The notes below the pieces were generated by a model. The model worked only from the letters and a program-made list of their open reading frames with translations. It did not search any database and was not told the DNA's origin. The position numbers and the translations under genes were made by a program. A stretch of 64,000 nucleotides of DNA from Brevibacterium sediminis (GTDB lineage: Bacteria > Actinomycetota > Actinomycetes > Actinomycetales > Brevibacteriaceae), in NCBI RefSeq assembly GCF_013623905.1, contig NZ_JABKDD010000001.1, positions 248,001-312,000 of the forward strand, in the 5' to 3' direction. Shown one piece after another: positions 18,063-25,590 of the stretch. The stretch's first letter is position 1, and each line of letters starts with the position of its first letter.

Positions 18063-18617
18063 CTACCGGTGACGGCGTACGCCTTCGGTGATGAGCGTGA
18101 TGAACCTGCGGCAGCGGGTGCGGATTTGAGGGCCACCGCCTGCCGCGATGGCACGTACGCCGGTGAGAAGCAAGCCGATGTCCCCGCTGGTCAGATCGGG
18201 GCGAGCCTCGCTGGTGCCGCGCACCCGCTCGGCTAGGCGTTCGAGATCCTGGAGCACGTGCCGGTTAAATTGCTCGAGGAGCGGCGCGGACCGGTCGCTC
18301 GTCGTGATGATGCTCGCTAGGCCTGGCGCAGCCAGCTCCAGATCGACGACTGCGTCGAGCGCCTTACCGAGCCCTTGCCACGGGTCCGAGGTTCTGGCGG
18401 CGTCCGCGAGGAAGGCCAGGCAGTGTTCGATCTCGTGGCCGAACACGGCGTCGATCAGGTCGGAGCGGGTGGGAAAATGCCGGTACAGCGTGGCCGTTCC
18501 GACACCGGCGTGGCGCGCGACTGCGGCGGCCGACACCTCGAGCCCATGATCGGCGAACGCCGCACGTGCTGCGTTAATGATGCGAACGCGGTTTCGACGC
18601 GCATCCGCTCGATTCAT
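18063..18617 (-). CDS. TetR-family transcriptional regulator
   Basis: 184 residues from the ATG at 18617. The N-terminal helix-turn-helix (I-I-N-A-A-R-A-A-F-A-D-H-G, then V-G-T-A-T-L-Y-R-H-F-P-T-R) is a clear TetR signature; the C-terminal half is a ligand-binding helical domain with D-P-W-Q-G-L. A TTG at 18629 has GGAGG at better spacing and could be the true start. It is divergent from the oxidoreductase at 18760, which it probably represses. Confidence 0.88.
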   Translation of the reverse strand: MNRADARRNRVRIINAARAAFADHGLEVSAAAVARHAGVGTATLYRHFPTRSDLIDAVFGHEIEHCLAFLADAARTSDPWQGLGKALDAVVDLELAAPGLASIITTSDRSAPLLEQFNRHVLQDLERLAERVRGTSEARPDLTSGDIGLLLTGVRAIAAGGGPQIRTRCRRFITLITEGVRRHR

Positions 18618-18676
18618 CGACTCGACCAAGTCGCCACCTCCGATGTGAGAGACCGAACAGGAGTACACTCCCACTT

Positions 18677-18692
18677 TACCGGAAAACGGATA
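18677..18692. promoter_or_regulatory. Candidate TetR operator
   Basis: TACCGGAAAACGGATA is an imperfect inverted repeat in the tetR/oxidoreductase intergenic region. It lies next to a TAAAGT-like -10 for tetR on the minus strand. Tentative. Confidence 0.35.
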
Positions 18693-18759
18693 GGCCTGCC
18701 CACTTCCGCGGTACCGTTGCCCGGGAAGGTACGAACGACTCAGGGAGTGTGAGATCACG

Positions 18760-19740
18760 ATGACGATGGCAGCAGCGGGCTTCCGCCGCTATGGCGGACC
18801 CGAGGTCCTGGAGGTCATGCGGGTCGCGATGCCGGCGGCGGGCGCAGGGCAGGTTCTCGTCAAGGTGGAAGCCAGTTCTGTCAACGGCGGCGAGCTCGCT
18901 CAGCGGCGGGGCAAATTGCGTGCACTCGCCCGGGTAAGCCTGCCGAGGTATGTTGGCATCGACTTTGCAGGTGAGATTCTGGCGCTGGGGCCCGGCGTCA
19001 CCGAGTTCTCGATCGGGGACCGGGTGTGGGGAACCGTCGACGAGCGCGGCTCGGTGGGTGCGGCCGCAGAGGCGGTGGCGATCGATTCAGGCCGAGTTTC
19101 CCGGATGCCCGAGGGGTGGAGCGCAACAGACGCGGTCAGCGTGCTGGCCGGGGCTGCGACCGCAGTCGTCGGGCTCCGGGACAAGGCCCGGCTGCGGGCC
19201 GGCGAACGACTGCTGGTGCGCGGCGCCTCCGGCGGCGTGGGCAGTGTCGCCGTGCAGCTCGGCCGACTGTACGGTGCGCACGTCACCGCGCTGTCCAGCC
19301 AGTCGAGTGAACAGTTCGTCCGAGGACTCGGCGCAGATGAGGTGATCGACTATCGCACCTCCCTCGACGCCATCGGGACCTTCGACGTGGTGTTCGATAC
19401 GCGTGGAACTGATCTGTGGGAACTGCGGAAACACCTCGCGCCCCGCGGACGGATGGTCGCAGTGTCATTCGACGTCGATCGCAAGGCGCGGAGCCTGGCC
19501 GGTATCGCCGCGTCGAGCATCTTCGGTGGCCGCCGCATACGCTTCTTCCTCGGGCACCCGACCGCTGCACTCATCGGTGAGGTGGCTCGGTTGGCGGAAG
19601 ACGGGCACCTGCAGCCGATCGTCGATGAGGTCTATCCTCTCGACCGCATAGGTGACGCTCACGCCAGGCTTGAGGCCGGCGGGGTGCACGGCAAGGTTGT
19701 CCTCGTCGTCGAAGAGACGGCGTCGGGGGCAGTGGACTGA
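18760..19740 (+). CDS. NADP-dependent MDR-family oxidoreductase (quinone reductase type)
   Basis: 326 residues of the medium-chain dehydrogenase/reductase fold. The N-terminal GroES-like part contains G-I-D-F-A-G and G-D-R-V-W-G, and the Rossmann part has R-G-A-S-G-G-V-G-S-V-A-V-Q-L near residue 148. No structural zinc cysteines are seen, so it belongs to the zinc-free quinone-oxidoreductase group. Such enzymes reduce quinones or enones and are often TetR-controlled. An ATG at 18766 is an alternative start. Confidence 0.87.
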   Translation: MTMAAAGFRRYGGPEVLEVMRVAMPAAGAGQVLVKVEASSVNGGELAQRRGKLRALARVSLPRYVGIDFAGEILALGPGVTEFSIGDRVWGTVDERGSVGAAAEAVAIDSGRVSRMPEGWSATDAVSVLAGAATAVVGLRDKARLRAGERLLVRGASGGVGSVAVQLGRLYGAHVTALSSQSSEQFVRGLGADEVIDYRTSLDAIGTFDVVFDTRGTDLWELRKHLAPRGRMVAVSFDVDRKARSLAGIAASSIFGGRRIRFFLGHPTAALIGEVARLAEDGHLQPIVDEVYPLDRIGDAHARLEAGGVHGKVVLVVEETASGAVD

Positions 19741-19890
19741 CCGGTAATTCGTTGCCGGGGACAACGGATTCGGTCCGGCATCGTTGACGCCATCTCGGGT
19801 CTGGGTTCCGGAAGGGGTGATGGCGTACTTGACGGCCCCCACATACCGCATGACCGCCCACCGAGACTGGAAGACCTGTAGAACCCAGAG

Positions 19891-19935
19891 GTTGTTCCGT
19901 ACCGGAACTCGGTTGAGTTCAGGTTTAACGTCTAG
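19891..19935 (+). repeat. ychF-end repeat, copy 5 (long form)
   Basis: Codes N-S-V-E-F-R-F-N-V and TAG. The 45-bp unit starts with the small palindrome GTTCCGTACCGGAAC and matches copy 6 at 35 of its first 40 bases, counted by eye. Confidence 0.75.
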
Positions 19936-19960
19936 CGTTATTGACGGTTTCCGTTATAGA
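19926..19960 (+). promoter_or_regulatory. Putative higBA promoter and operator
   Basis: TAACG-TCTAG-CGTTA is an inverted repeat whose centre is the stop codon of ychF-end copy 5. CGTTAT occurs again at 19953, followed by the -10-like TATAGA (19955-19960), 8 nt before the higB GTG. HigA-type antitoxins usually autorepress from such sites. Confidence 0.5.
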
Positions 19961-19968
19961 ATGCTCTC

Positions 19969-20250
19969 GTGATCAGATCGTTCGGCAGCAAGGACGCCGA
20001 GCGCATCTGGCATGAGCAGTACGTCAAGCGCGTCGACCGGACGGTGCAGCGGGCGGCCATGCGGAAGCTCGAGCTGATCCATGCGGCGAAGGATGTCGAG
20101 GACCTCCGGGTCCCGCCGGGCAACCGCCTGGAGCGTCTGGTCGGCGACCGACGCGGGCAGCACAGCATCCGCGTCAACGCGCAATGGCGTATCTGCTTCG
20201 TTTGGAGAGAGGGAGGTGCGGACGATGTCGAACTCGTCGACTACCACTGA
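19969..20250 (+). CDS. higB: HigB-type toxin (RelE/ParE superfamily mRNA interferase)
   Basis: 93 residues, the standard HigB size. F-G-S-K-D-A-E-R-I-W near the start, L-V-G-D-R-R-G-Q-H-S-I-R-V-N and Q-W-R-I-C-F near residue 74 are the signatures of the plasmid-maintenance killer family (PF05015). HigB binds the ribosome and cuts translated mRNA. Starts at GTG; toxin-first order is typical of higBA. It overlaps higA by 26 bp. Confidence 0.9.
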   Translation: MIRSFGSKDAERIWHEQYVKRVDRTVQRAAMRKLELIHAAKDVEDLRVPPGNRLERLVGDRRGQHSIRVNAQWRICFVWREGGADDVELVDYH

Positions 20251-20545
20251 GGCCGACCTGATCGAGCCGATCCACCCGGGAGAGATCCTGATGGAGGACT
20301 TCATCGAGGGCTTCGGGATCACTCAGAACAAGCTCGCGGTGTCCATCGGCGTGCCGCCGCGCCGGATCAACGAGATCGTGCACGGCAAGCGGGGGATCAC
20401 CGCTGATACGGCGATCCGTCTGGCGCGCTACTTCGGAACGTCCGAGGAGCTCTGGATGAATCTGCAGTCGAACTACGAGCTTCGGCTTGAGCGCCGTGTC
20501 CTTCACGACAAGGTTGCCGCGATCACGCCGTTGGAGGTTGCGTGA
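20225..20545 (+). CDS. higA: HigA-type antitoxin (XRE helix-turn-helix)
   Basis: 106 residues. H-P-G-E-I-L-M-E-D-F begins the HigA domain. The helix-turn-helix is I-T-Q-N-K-L-A-V-S-I-G-V-P-P-R-R-I-N-E-I, followed by G-I-T-A-D-T-A-I-R-L-A and the end motif L-W-M-N-L-Q-S-N-Y-E-L. It neutralises HigB and represses the operon. The ATG at 20225 has GGGAGG about 9 nt upstream, inside higB. Confidence 0.9.
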   Translation: MSNSSTTTEADLIEPIHPGEILMEDFIEGFGITQNKLAVSIGVPPRRINEIVHGKRGITADTAIRLARYFGTSEELWMNLQSNYELRLERRVLHDKVAAITPLEVA

Positions 20546-20589
20546 CTGTCCTCGTGTAAGAGCTCCGCGATTCTGCACAACGTGACGGC

Positions 20590-20988
20590 GTGGAGAAGTT
20601 CGTGGTCGGCGCGGTGATACATTCAGATGGGTCTGTGCTGGTCGTCACTCGTAGCGAACTGGACGACTTCCTGCCTGGGATCGATGAACTGCCCTCTGGT
20701 GGCGTTGAGGTCGGGGAGTCACTCACAGCGGCGCTTGATCGTGAACTGCTCGAAGAAGTCGGATTCGAGTCTGTGGTGATCGATGGCGACTTCCTTGAAC
20801 ACTTCGACTATAGATCCGCTTCGGGGAGACTGACGCGACAGCTCACAGTGCCAGTGCCGTTGGCCGATCGTATTGTGAAGCTCTCGGACGAGCACGTCGC
20901 GGCTCGATGGATCACCGCAAGGGATGTTATTGGTGCGTCATGTACGCCAGAGATTCAGGGCGTGATCGAGACACGGTTCCTCCGCTGA
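20590..20988 (+). CDS. NUDIX hydrolase
   Basis: 132 residues starting at GTG. The Nudix box is complete: G-G-V-E-V-G-E, seven residues, then R-E-L-L-E-E-V-G-F, near residues 37-60. Nudix enzymes hydrolyse nucleoside diphosphate derivatives; nothing in the sequence fixes the substrate. It follows higA by 44 bp and is in the same inter-repeat module. No strong ribosome binding site is seen. Confidence 0.85.
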   Translation: MEKFVVGAVIHSDGSVLVVTRSELDDFLPGIDELPSGGVEVGESLTAALDRELLEEVGFESVVIDGDFLEHFDYRSASGRLTRQLTVPVPLADRIVKLSDEHVAARWITARDVIGASCTPEIQGVIETRFLR

Positions 20989-21023
20989 GGTCTCCCGTGC
21001 TTGCCGAGCGTGTGGTTTGAGAC

Positions 21024-21068
21024 GTTGTTCCGTGCCGGAACTCGGTGGAGTTCCGGTTCATCGAGTGG
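21024..21068 (+). repeat. ychF-end repeat, copy 6 (long form)
   Basis: Same unit as copy 5: GTTCCGTGCCGGAAC palindrome, then codons for S-V-E-F-R-F, ending I-E-W rather than N-V-stop. Confidence 0.7.
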
Positions 21069-21079
21069 TGCCCACACTC

Positions 21080-21110
21080 TTGACTCTTCCTATAAGTGGA
21101 AGATATCTTC
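21080..21110 (+). promoter_or_regulatory. Promoter with palindromic operator of the HTH-nucleotidyltransferase
   Basis: TTGACT (21080-21085) and a GATATC/TATCTT -10 region about 16-18 nt later precede the ATG at 21118. Two overlapping inverted repeats sit there: CTTCC-N7-GGAAG (21086-21102) and the perfect palindrome GAAGATATCTTC (21099-21110). The fused HTH of the downstream protein is the obvious candidate binder. Confidence 0.6.
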
Positions 21111-21117
21111 GTGTTCT

Positions 21118-21711
21118 ATGAAGAATATCGCACCGCAGCTGACGCCTTTCGTGCGCTCGGATGCCGTTGGGGCGATTCTGGCCGAGACTCTCGGGCACCC
21201 TGAGCGGGAGTTTACGCTGGCAGAGCTTGGGCGGCGCACGGACACGAGTGGCCCGGTCGTGCACCGCGAAGTGGGGCGACTGGTCGACTCCGCCGTGCTT
21301 CGTGACCGGTATGAGGGGCGAAACCGTCTCGTGAGTGCGAATGCCGACCACCCATTGTTCGCTCTGATGCGAGATCTGATCGCGGCGACCTACGGGCCGG
21401 TGCCGGTCTTGCGTGAGCTCTTCGACGGGATCGACGGGGTGGAGGAGCTGCTGATCTACGGATCTTGGGCCGCGCGCCGGTCCGGGGAAAGCGGTGAGTT
21501 TCCCAACGACTTAGACGTCCTCGTCGTGGGGGAGACGCCGCGGAGGACGCTCTCGGGGATTGCGGCCGAAGCAGGTGACAAGCTCGACTTGCCCGTGAAC
21601 ATCACGCGTATCGTACCGGTTGACTGGAACTCTGAGGACCCGTCGCCGTTCGTCTCGACGATTCGGTCACGCCCCTTAGTCGATGTGAGGTCCGGTGAGA
21701 TCCTTGCCTGA
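21118..21711 (+). CDS. Winged-HTH - MNT-type nucleotidyltransferase (toxin-antitoxin-like)
   Basis: 197 residues. The first 75 are an ArsR/MarR-like winged helix (F-T-L-A-E-L-G-R-R-T, then G-P-V-V-H-R-E-V-G-R-L). A minimal nucleotidyltransferase follows with Y-G-S-W-A-A-R near residue 118 and the D-L-D-V-L-V-V acid pair. Such HTH-MNT proteins pair with HEPN proteins; in MNT/HEPN systems the nucleotidyltransferase modifies and silences the HEPN RNase. The downstream HEPN frame overlaps its end (GTG at 21695). Confidence 0.82.
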   Translation: MKNIAPQLTPFVRSDAVGAILAETLGHPEREFTLAELGRRTDTSGPVVHREVGRLVDSAVLRDRYEGRNRLVSANADHPLFALMRDLIAATYGPVPVLRELFDGIDGVEELLIYGSWAARRSGESGEFPNDLDVLVVGETPRRTLSGIAAEAGDKLDLPVNITRIVPVDWNSEDPSPFVSTIRSRPLVDVRSGEILA

Positions 21712-22142
21712 GATCGTCAATCAGATGCTCGTGAACCGAAGACTGGAGCGTGTGGAGCGGAATCGCGAGCATGCGCTGGCTGTGGTCGTGACCGCAGAAC
21801 GCCATATCCGTACGGCGGAGCTGCTTGCTGATACCGACGATCACGCGATGGCGTTCACAGCCGCGCACGATTGTGCGTAAATCGCTCGTCGCGGCTCTTG
21901 CTGCCGAAGGACTCCGTGTCCGACCCGTCGGCGGAGCTCATCGCAAGACCGGGATCGCGGCAGCGGGCTTCGTCAACGACAGTGCGTTGGGCGAGTTTGA
22001 ATGGGTGCGTCAAGTGCGCAACGCGACTGAGTATCCCGACGACGATCGACCGACAGCGACGAACCAAGACGTGGCTGAAGCGATCACCGCGGCCGTTCGG
22101 ATCGTCGATGTCTGTGCCGAGTACGTGCGTCGCGACGGGTAG
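21695..22142 (+). pseudogene. HEPN-domain protein, frameshifted
   Basis: The frame from GTG 21695 (GAGG 4 nt upstream) runs through L-E-R-V-E-R-N-R-E-H-A-L to A-A-H-D-C-A and stops at 21878. HEPN-like sequence continues in the +1 frame from 21876 (R-K-S-L-V-A-A-L-A-A-E-G, later V-R-N-A-T-E-Y-P) to a stop at 22140. Restoring two bases in the GCG run at about 21875 would join them into one protein of about 149 residues. So the HEPN partner is broken, is expressed by frameshifting, or contains a sequence error. Confidence 0.7.
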
Positions 22143-22161
22143 TCGACGAATTTGGGTGCAG

Positions 22162-22290
22162 TTAGTAGCTCGCATCGGCTTCAACACGGCGGAAGAGTTC
22201 TGGATGAATCTGAAGTCGAGCTGCGGGCTGCGTCGTGAACGTCGGGTGCTGCGCGACAGGATCTCTGCGATCACACCTCTCGTAGTCGCG
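22162..22290 (+). pseudogene. higA 3' remnant
   Basis: An in-frame fragment reads F-W-M-N-L-K-S-S then R-R-E-R-R-V-L-R-D-R-I-S-A-I-T-P-L-V-V-A, closely matching the last 40 residues of the intact HigA at 20225. The helix-turn-helix and start are gone. This is the debris of a second higBA copy. Confidence 0.75.
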
Positions 22291-22326
22291 CAGCCGTTCG
22301 ACTCTTCGCGGAATCCGGTCTGCCGA

Positions 22327-22345
22327 AGGTTCCGCTTCAACGTCT
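22327..22345 (+). repeat. ychF-end repeat, copy 7
   Basis: GGTTCCGCTTCAACGTCT codes F-R-F-N-V in phase with the preceding higA remnant. Upstream CGGAATCCGGT resembles the palindrome region of copies 5 and 6, with a short insertion. The gap 22346-22474 after it holds no gene I can see. Confidence 0.6.
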
Positions 22346-22474
22346 GCGGCAGAGGCTGGGGCACTGTGGCAACGACAGCTTGAGCTGTCACTGCACTTCC
22401 CCAGCTCAGAACGCCCGAATAGTTGCGGAGAGGCCGGACGGCTCTGGACGTGTGCGGATGGAGTGCGGCGGCGA

Positions 22475-23509
22475 TCAGCCCCTAGACAGCTCCTCGCGGA
22501 CGATCGCTGTTCCCGCACTCAAGGCGCTCATCTTCGCGAGGGCGACGTCGCGCGCGAAGGGGGCCATGCCGCAGTTCGTGCTTGGAATGAGCTTGTCGGC
22601 GTCGACGAACTTCAGAGCCTTGCGCAGAGTCGCGGCGACCTCCTCCGGTGTCTCAATGGTCTCGTTTGCCACGTCGATGGCACCGAGCATGACCTTCTTG
22701 CCGCGGATCAGTTCGATGAGGTCCATCGGGACATGGGAGTTGTGGCATTCGAGCGAGACGATGTCGAGGCTCGAGCGCTGCAGGAGGGGGAAGGATTCCT
22801 CGTATTGGCGCCACTCGGACCCGAGGGTCGTTTTCCAGTCGTTGTTCGCCTTGATCCCATAGCCGTAGCAGATATGCACTGCGGTTTCGGCCCGCAGACC
22901 TTCCGCTGCTCGTTCGAGCGCGGCGACTCCCCAGTCCTTCATCTCCTCGAAGAAGACATTGAATGCCGGCTCGTCGAACTGGATGATGTCCACTCCCGCC
23001 GCCTCCAGATCCTTTGCCTCCTGATTGAGGACCGTGGCGAATTCCCAGGCCAGCTTCTCGCGGCTCTTGTAGTGGTCGTCATAGAGTGTGTCGATCATCG
23101 TCATCGGTCCCGGCAGCGCCCACTTGATCGGCTGATCGGTCTGCTGGCGGAGGAACTTCGCATCGTCGACGAAGACCGGTTTCTCACGGCTCACGGCGCT
23201 GACGACTGTGGGCACGCTTGCGTCGTAGCGATCGCGGATCCGAACTGTCTCGCGCTTTTCGAAATCGACTCCGCTGAGATGCTCGATGAACGTCGTCACG
23301 AAGTGTTGACGGGTCTGCTCTCCGTCGCTGACGATGTCGATGCCGCGGTTGGTCTGCTCATGAGTCGAGATGCGCAGGGCATCGTGCCTGCCCTCGACCA
23401 AGGCTTCGCCTTGGAGGTTCCAGGGGGACCAGAGGGTTTCGGGCTGCGCGAGCCAGGACGGCTTCGGCAGACTGCCGACGATTGAGGTGGGCAGCAGCGG
23501 CTGGGTCAT
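22475..23509 (-). CDS. mesD: Core methionine synthase MesD (MetE catalytic domain only)
   Basis: 344 residues matching only the C-terminal catalytic half of MetE, without the folate-binding N-terminal domain. Zinc ligands fit H212 and C214 (H-I-C), E254 (D-I-V-S-L-E) and C313 (T-N-C-G-M). Pairing with DUF1852 identifies it as MesD, the aerobic family shown by Price and colleagues to make methionine without methylfolate or cobalamin, needing DUF1852 and oxygen. The ATG at 23509 has GGAG upstream; it lies 17 bp after the mesX stop, so the genes are an operon. Confidence 0.85.
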   Translation of the reverse strand: MTQPLLPTSIVGSLPKPSWLAQPETLWSPWNLQGEALVEGRHDALRISTHEQTNRGIDIVSDGEQTRQHFVTTFIEHLSGVDFEKRETVRIRDRYDASVPTVVSAVSREKPVFVDDAKFLRQQTDQPIKWALPGPMTMIDTLYDDHYKSREKLAWEFATVLNQEAKDLEAAGVDIIQFDEPAFNVFFEEMKDWGVAALERAAEGLRAETAVHICYGYGIKANNDWKTTLGSEWRQYEESFPLLQRSSLDIVSLECHNSHVPMDLIELIRGKKVMLGAIDVANETIETPEEVAATLRKALKFVDADKLIPSTNCGMAPFARDVALAKMSALSAGTAIVREELSRG

Positions 23510-23526
23510 CGTTTCTTCTCCTGCGG

Positions 23527-24519
23527 TCATGCGACTGGGACGGGGCGGTCGGACGCCCACTGCTCGAGCATCTCTCGGTGCGGGTTGACGAAAAACTCCT
23601 CCGTGAACTTTCCCTGTCTGGTGCCGAGCTGGTTGCGTTCGACGCGATCATAGGTGACCGGCATCTCCGAGAAGTCGTGCCGGTCCAGCGTCGGCCGGTA
23701 GACCTCTCCGGCGGCGGTATTCGCGTTGTAGATCTCGGGCCGATAGATCTTCTGGAAAGTCTCCATCGTGCTGATCGTGCCGATGAGCGCCAGATCGGAA
23801 TAGTCGCCGAGGAGGTCGCCGCGATGGTAGAAGGCCAGCGGTGCGACGCTGCCCGGTGGCATGAAATACCTCACCTGGAGTCCCATCTTTGCGAAGTAGT
23901 CATCGGTCAGCGAGTAGTCGTCCTGCTGGTATTCGAACCCGAGAATCGGGTGGTGATTCTCGGTCCGACGGTACGACTTGCTCGTGGACACGCTGATGCA
24001 GATCACGGGTGCCGTCTGGAACCGTTCCCGATAGGCAGCAGAATCGAGGAAGTGTTGGAATAGTTTGCCATGCAGATCACCGAAGTCATCGGGGACCGTG
24101 AACTCGGTTGCGGCCTCATTGGCAGCCGGCAGCCGCACGCTGAAATCGAAATCGCGGACAAAGGACGAGAAATTGTTCCCCACGATCCCGGGGTAACGTT
24201 TTCCAGTCAGTCTGTCGATGATCTGGATATCCAGGACTTCGAGCAGCGGGAACTCCTGTTCCCGGCCGCCCGAGGTGAAGTGAAGTCCTCCGGAGACGAT
24301 GTCGAGTTCGAGGACATAGCGATCCCGGTCGGGATTGTCCCAGGACGCGAGTTCGTTGAAGCGGCGATTGATGATGCTCAGAGCAGTGCGGAGGTTCTGC
24401 TGGCGGTCCTCGCCCCTGGCGAGGTTGGCGAAGTTCGTCGTCGCTCGGGTGCTCTCCGACGGCGAGTAGTCCTCGTCGAATCGAGTCGTGGTGATGCTGA
24501 ATGAGAACTCAGGTGTCAT
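23527..24519 (-). CDS. mesX: DUF1852 protein MesX, partner of MesD
   Basis: 330 residues from the ATG at 24519, the family's usual length. Conserved stretches include F-S-I-T-T-T-R-F-D-E-D-Y, N-F-A-N-L-A-R-G, R-R-F-N-E-L-A and the C-terminal P-V-T-Y-D-R-V-E-R-N-Q-L-G. DUF1852 is required with oxygen for MesD-type methionine synthesis; the chemistry and methyl donor are unknown. It is upstream of mesD on the same strand and divergent from a LysR gene. Confidence 0.85.
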   Translation of the reverse strand: MTPEFSFSITTTRFDEDYSPSESTRATTNFANLARGEDRQQNLRTALSIINRRFNELASWDNPDRDRYVLELDIVSGGLHFTSGGREQEFPLLEVLDIQIIDRLTGKRYPGIVGNNFSSFVRDFDFSVRLPAANEAATEFTVPDDFGDLHGKLFQHFLDSAAYRERFQTAPVICISVSTSKSYRRTENHHPILGFEYQQDDYSLTDDYFAKMGLQVRYFMPPGSVAPLAFYHRGDLLGDYSDLALIGTISTMETFQKIYRPEIYNANTAAGEVYRPTLDRHDFSEMPVTYDRVERNQLGTRQGKFTEEFFVNPHREMLEQWASDRPVPVA

Positions 24520-24629
24520 GGACGTCCAATTCGGTGGGTGTTCGGCCGGTTGTGGTCGCTGGCATGTCTGTGATCCATCCTGCCCGTCCCCTGTGGTCAT
24601 CGGGTAACTCGGGGGAACTATGGATTCCT

Positions 24630-24644
24630 ATAGCCTTGATCTAT
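24630..24644. promoter_or_regulatory. Candidate LysR box (ATAG-N7-CTAT)
   Basis: ATAGCCTTGATCTAT fits the T-N11-A dyad of LysR sites and overlaps the LysR ATG. A TATAGC -10 box at 24629-24634 suggests a leaderless LysR message that could be autorepressed here. Confidence 0.5.
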
Positions 24645-25590
24645 GTCTCGAGGTCTGAAGAACATCACGCTGCTGCAACTCCAGTACTTCATCGAGGTCG
24701 CGTCGGAGGGATCGATCACCGCCGCCGCCGATCTCCTCTATGTCTCTCAGCCGACCATGTCTGCCGCGATGAAGGACCTGGAGACCCGGGTGGATCGCGC
24801 TCTGCTCGTCCGATCCGCCCGCGGGGTGACGTTGACTGACGACGGTGTGGAGTTCCTCGGCTATGCCCGGCAGGTCGTCGAACAGGTGGAACTCCTCGAG
24901 CAGCACTACCTAGGGCGCCCACCGTCCCGGCGTCTGCTCGGAGTCTCGGCGCAGCACTACTCGTTCGTCGTCGATGCTTTCGTTCGGATGGTCAAGGCCA
25001 GCGATGCTGCCGAGTACGAGTTCTCACTGCGAGAGACGCGTACCTGGGACATCATCGAAGACGTTCGCACGCTCCGCAGTGAGCTCGGCATCCTCTACCG
25101 CAACGACTTCAACAGGAAGGTCATCGATAAGCTGCTGCGAGATTCCGGGCTTGCGTTCCACCCGCTCTTCCTCGCCTCCCCGCACATCTTCATCTCTCGT
25201 ACGAACCCGCTTGCCTCCCGCCGCCGCGTCACCCTCGACGATCTCGCCGCCCTGCCTCGGCTCACCTTCGACCAGGGGGCGAACAACTCGTTCTCCTTCG
25301 CCGAGGAGATTCTCTCCACCCTGTCGAGCAAGCAGGAGATCCGGGTTTCTGACCGTGCGACCATCTTCAACCTGATGATCGGGCTCGACGGCTACACCAT
25401 CTCGACGGGCATCATCAGCGACGATCTCGATCCGGCCATTGTCGCGATTCCACTCGAGGTCGAGGAGCGCATCGAGATCGGCTGGATCGATCATTCCGGG
25501 ATCCCGCTGACCGAACAGGCGCAACGCTACCTCGACGAAGTACGGGCCGTCGTCGGCGGTTTCGGCATTGCGCTGCTCGATCAGCCGTGA
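24643..25590 (+). CDS. LysR-family regulator of mesXD
   Basis: 315 residues. The N-terminal winged helix (L-Q-Y-F-I-E-V-A-S-E-G-S-I-T, then S-Q-P-T-M-S-A-A-M-K-D-L-E) is followed by the periplasmic-binding-like effector domain with F-I-S-R-T-N-P-L-A. Divergent orientation to mesX points to control of methionine synthesis; relatives such as MetR respond to homocysteine, but the ligand here is not known. Confidence 0.88.
   Translation: MSRGLKNITLLQLQYFIEVASEGSITAAADLLYVSQPTMSAAMKDLETRVDRALLVRSARGVTLTDDGVEFLGYARQVVEQVELLEQHYLGRPPSRRLLGVSAQHYSFVVDAFVRMVKASDAAEYEFSLRETRTWDIIEDVRTLRSELGILYRNDFNRKVIDKLLRDSGLAFHPLFLASPHIFISRTNPLASRRRVTLDDLAALPRLTFDQGANNSFSFAEEILSTLSSKQEIRVSDRATIFNLMIGLDGYTISTGIISDDLDPAIVAIPLEVEERIEIGWIDHSGIPLTEQAQRYLDEVRAVVGGFGIALLDQP

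Noticed and set aside
17869..18072. 67-codon frame covering repeat copy 4
   Set aside because: It reads the repeat in another frame and resembles nothing; the V-V-E-F-R-F-S-N-stop frame is the meaningful one.
16868..19935. GTTGAGT in two repeat copies, fitting the integron core site GTTRRRY
   Set aside because: The match is explained by the Val-Glu codons of the ychF end; other copies (GTGGAGT, GTCGAGT) do not fit, and no IntI gene is present.
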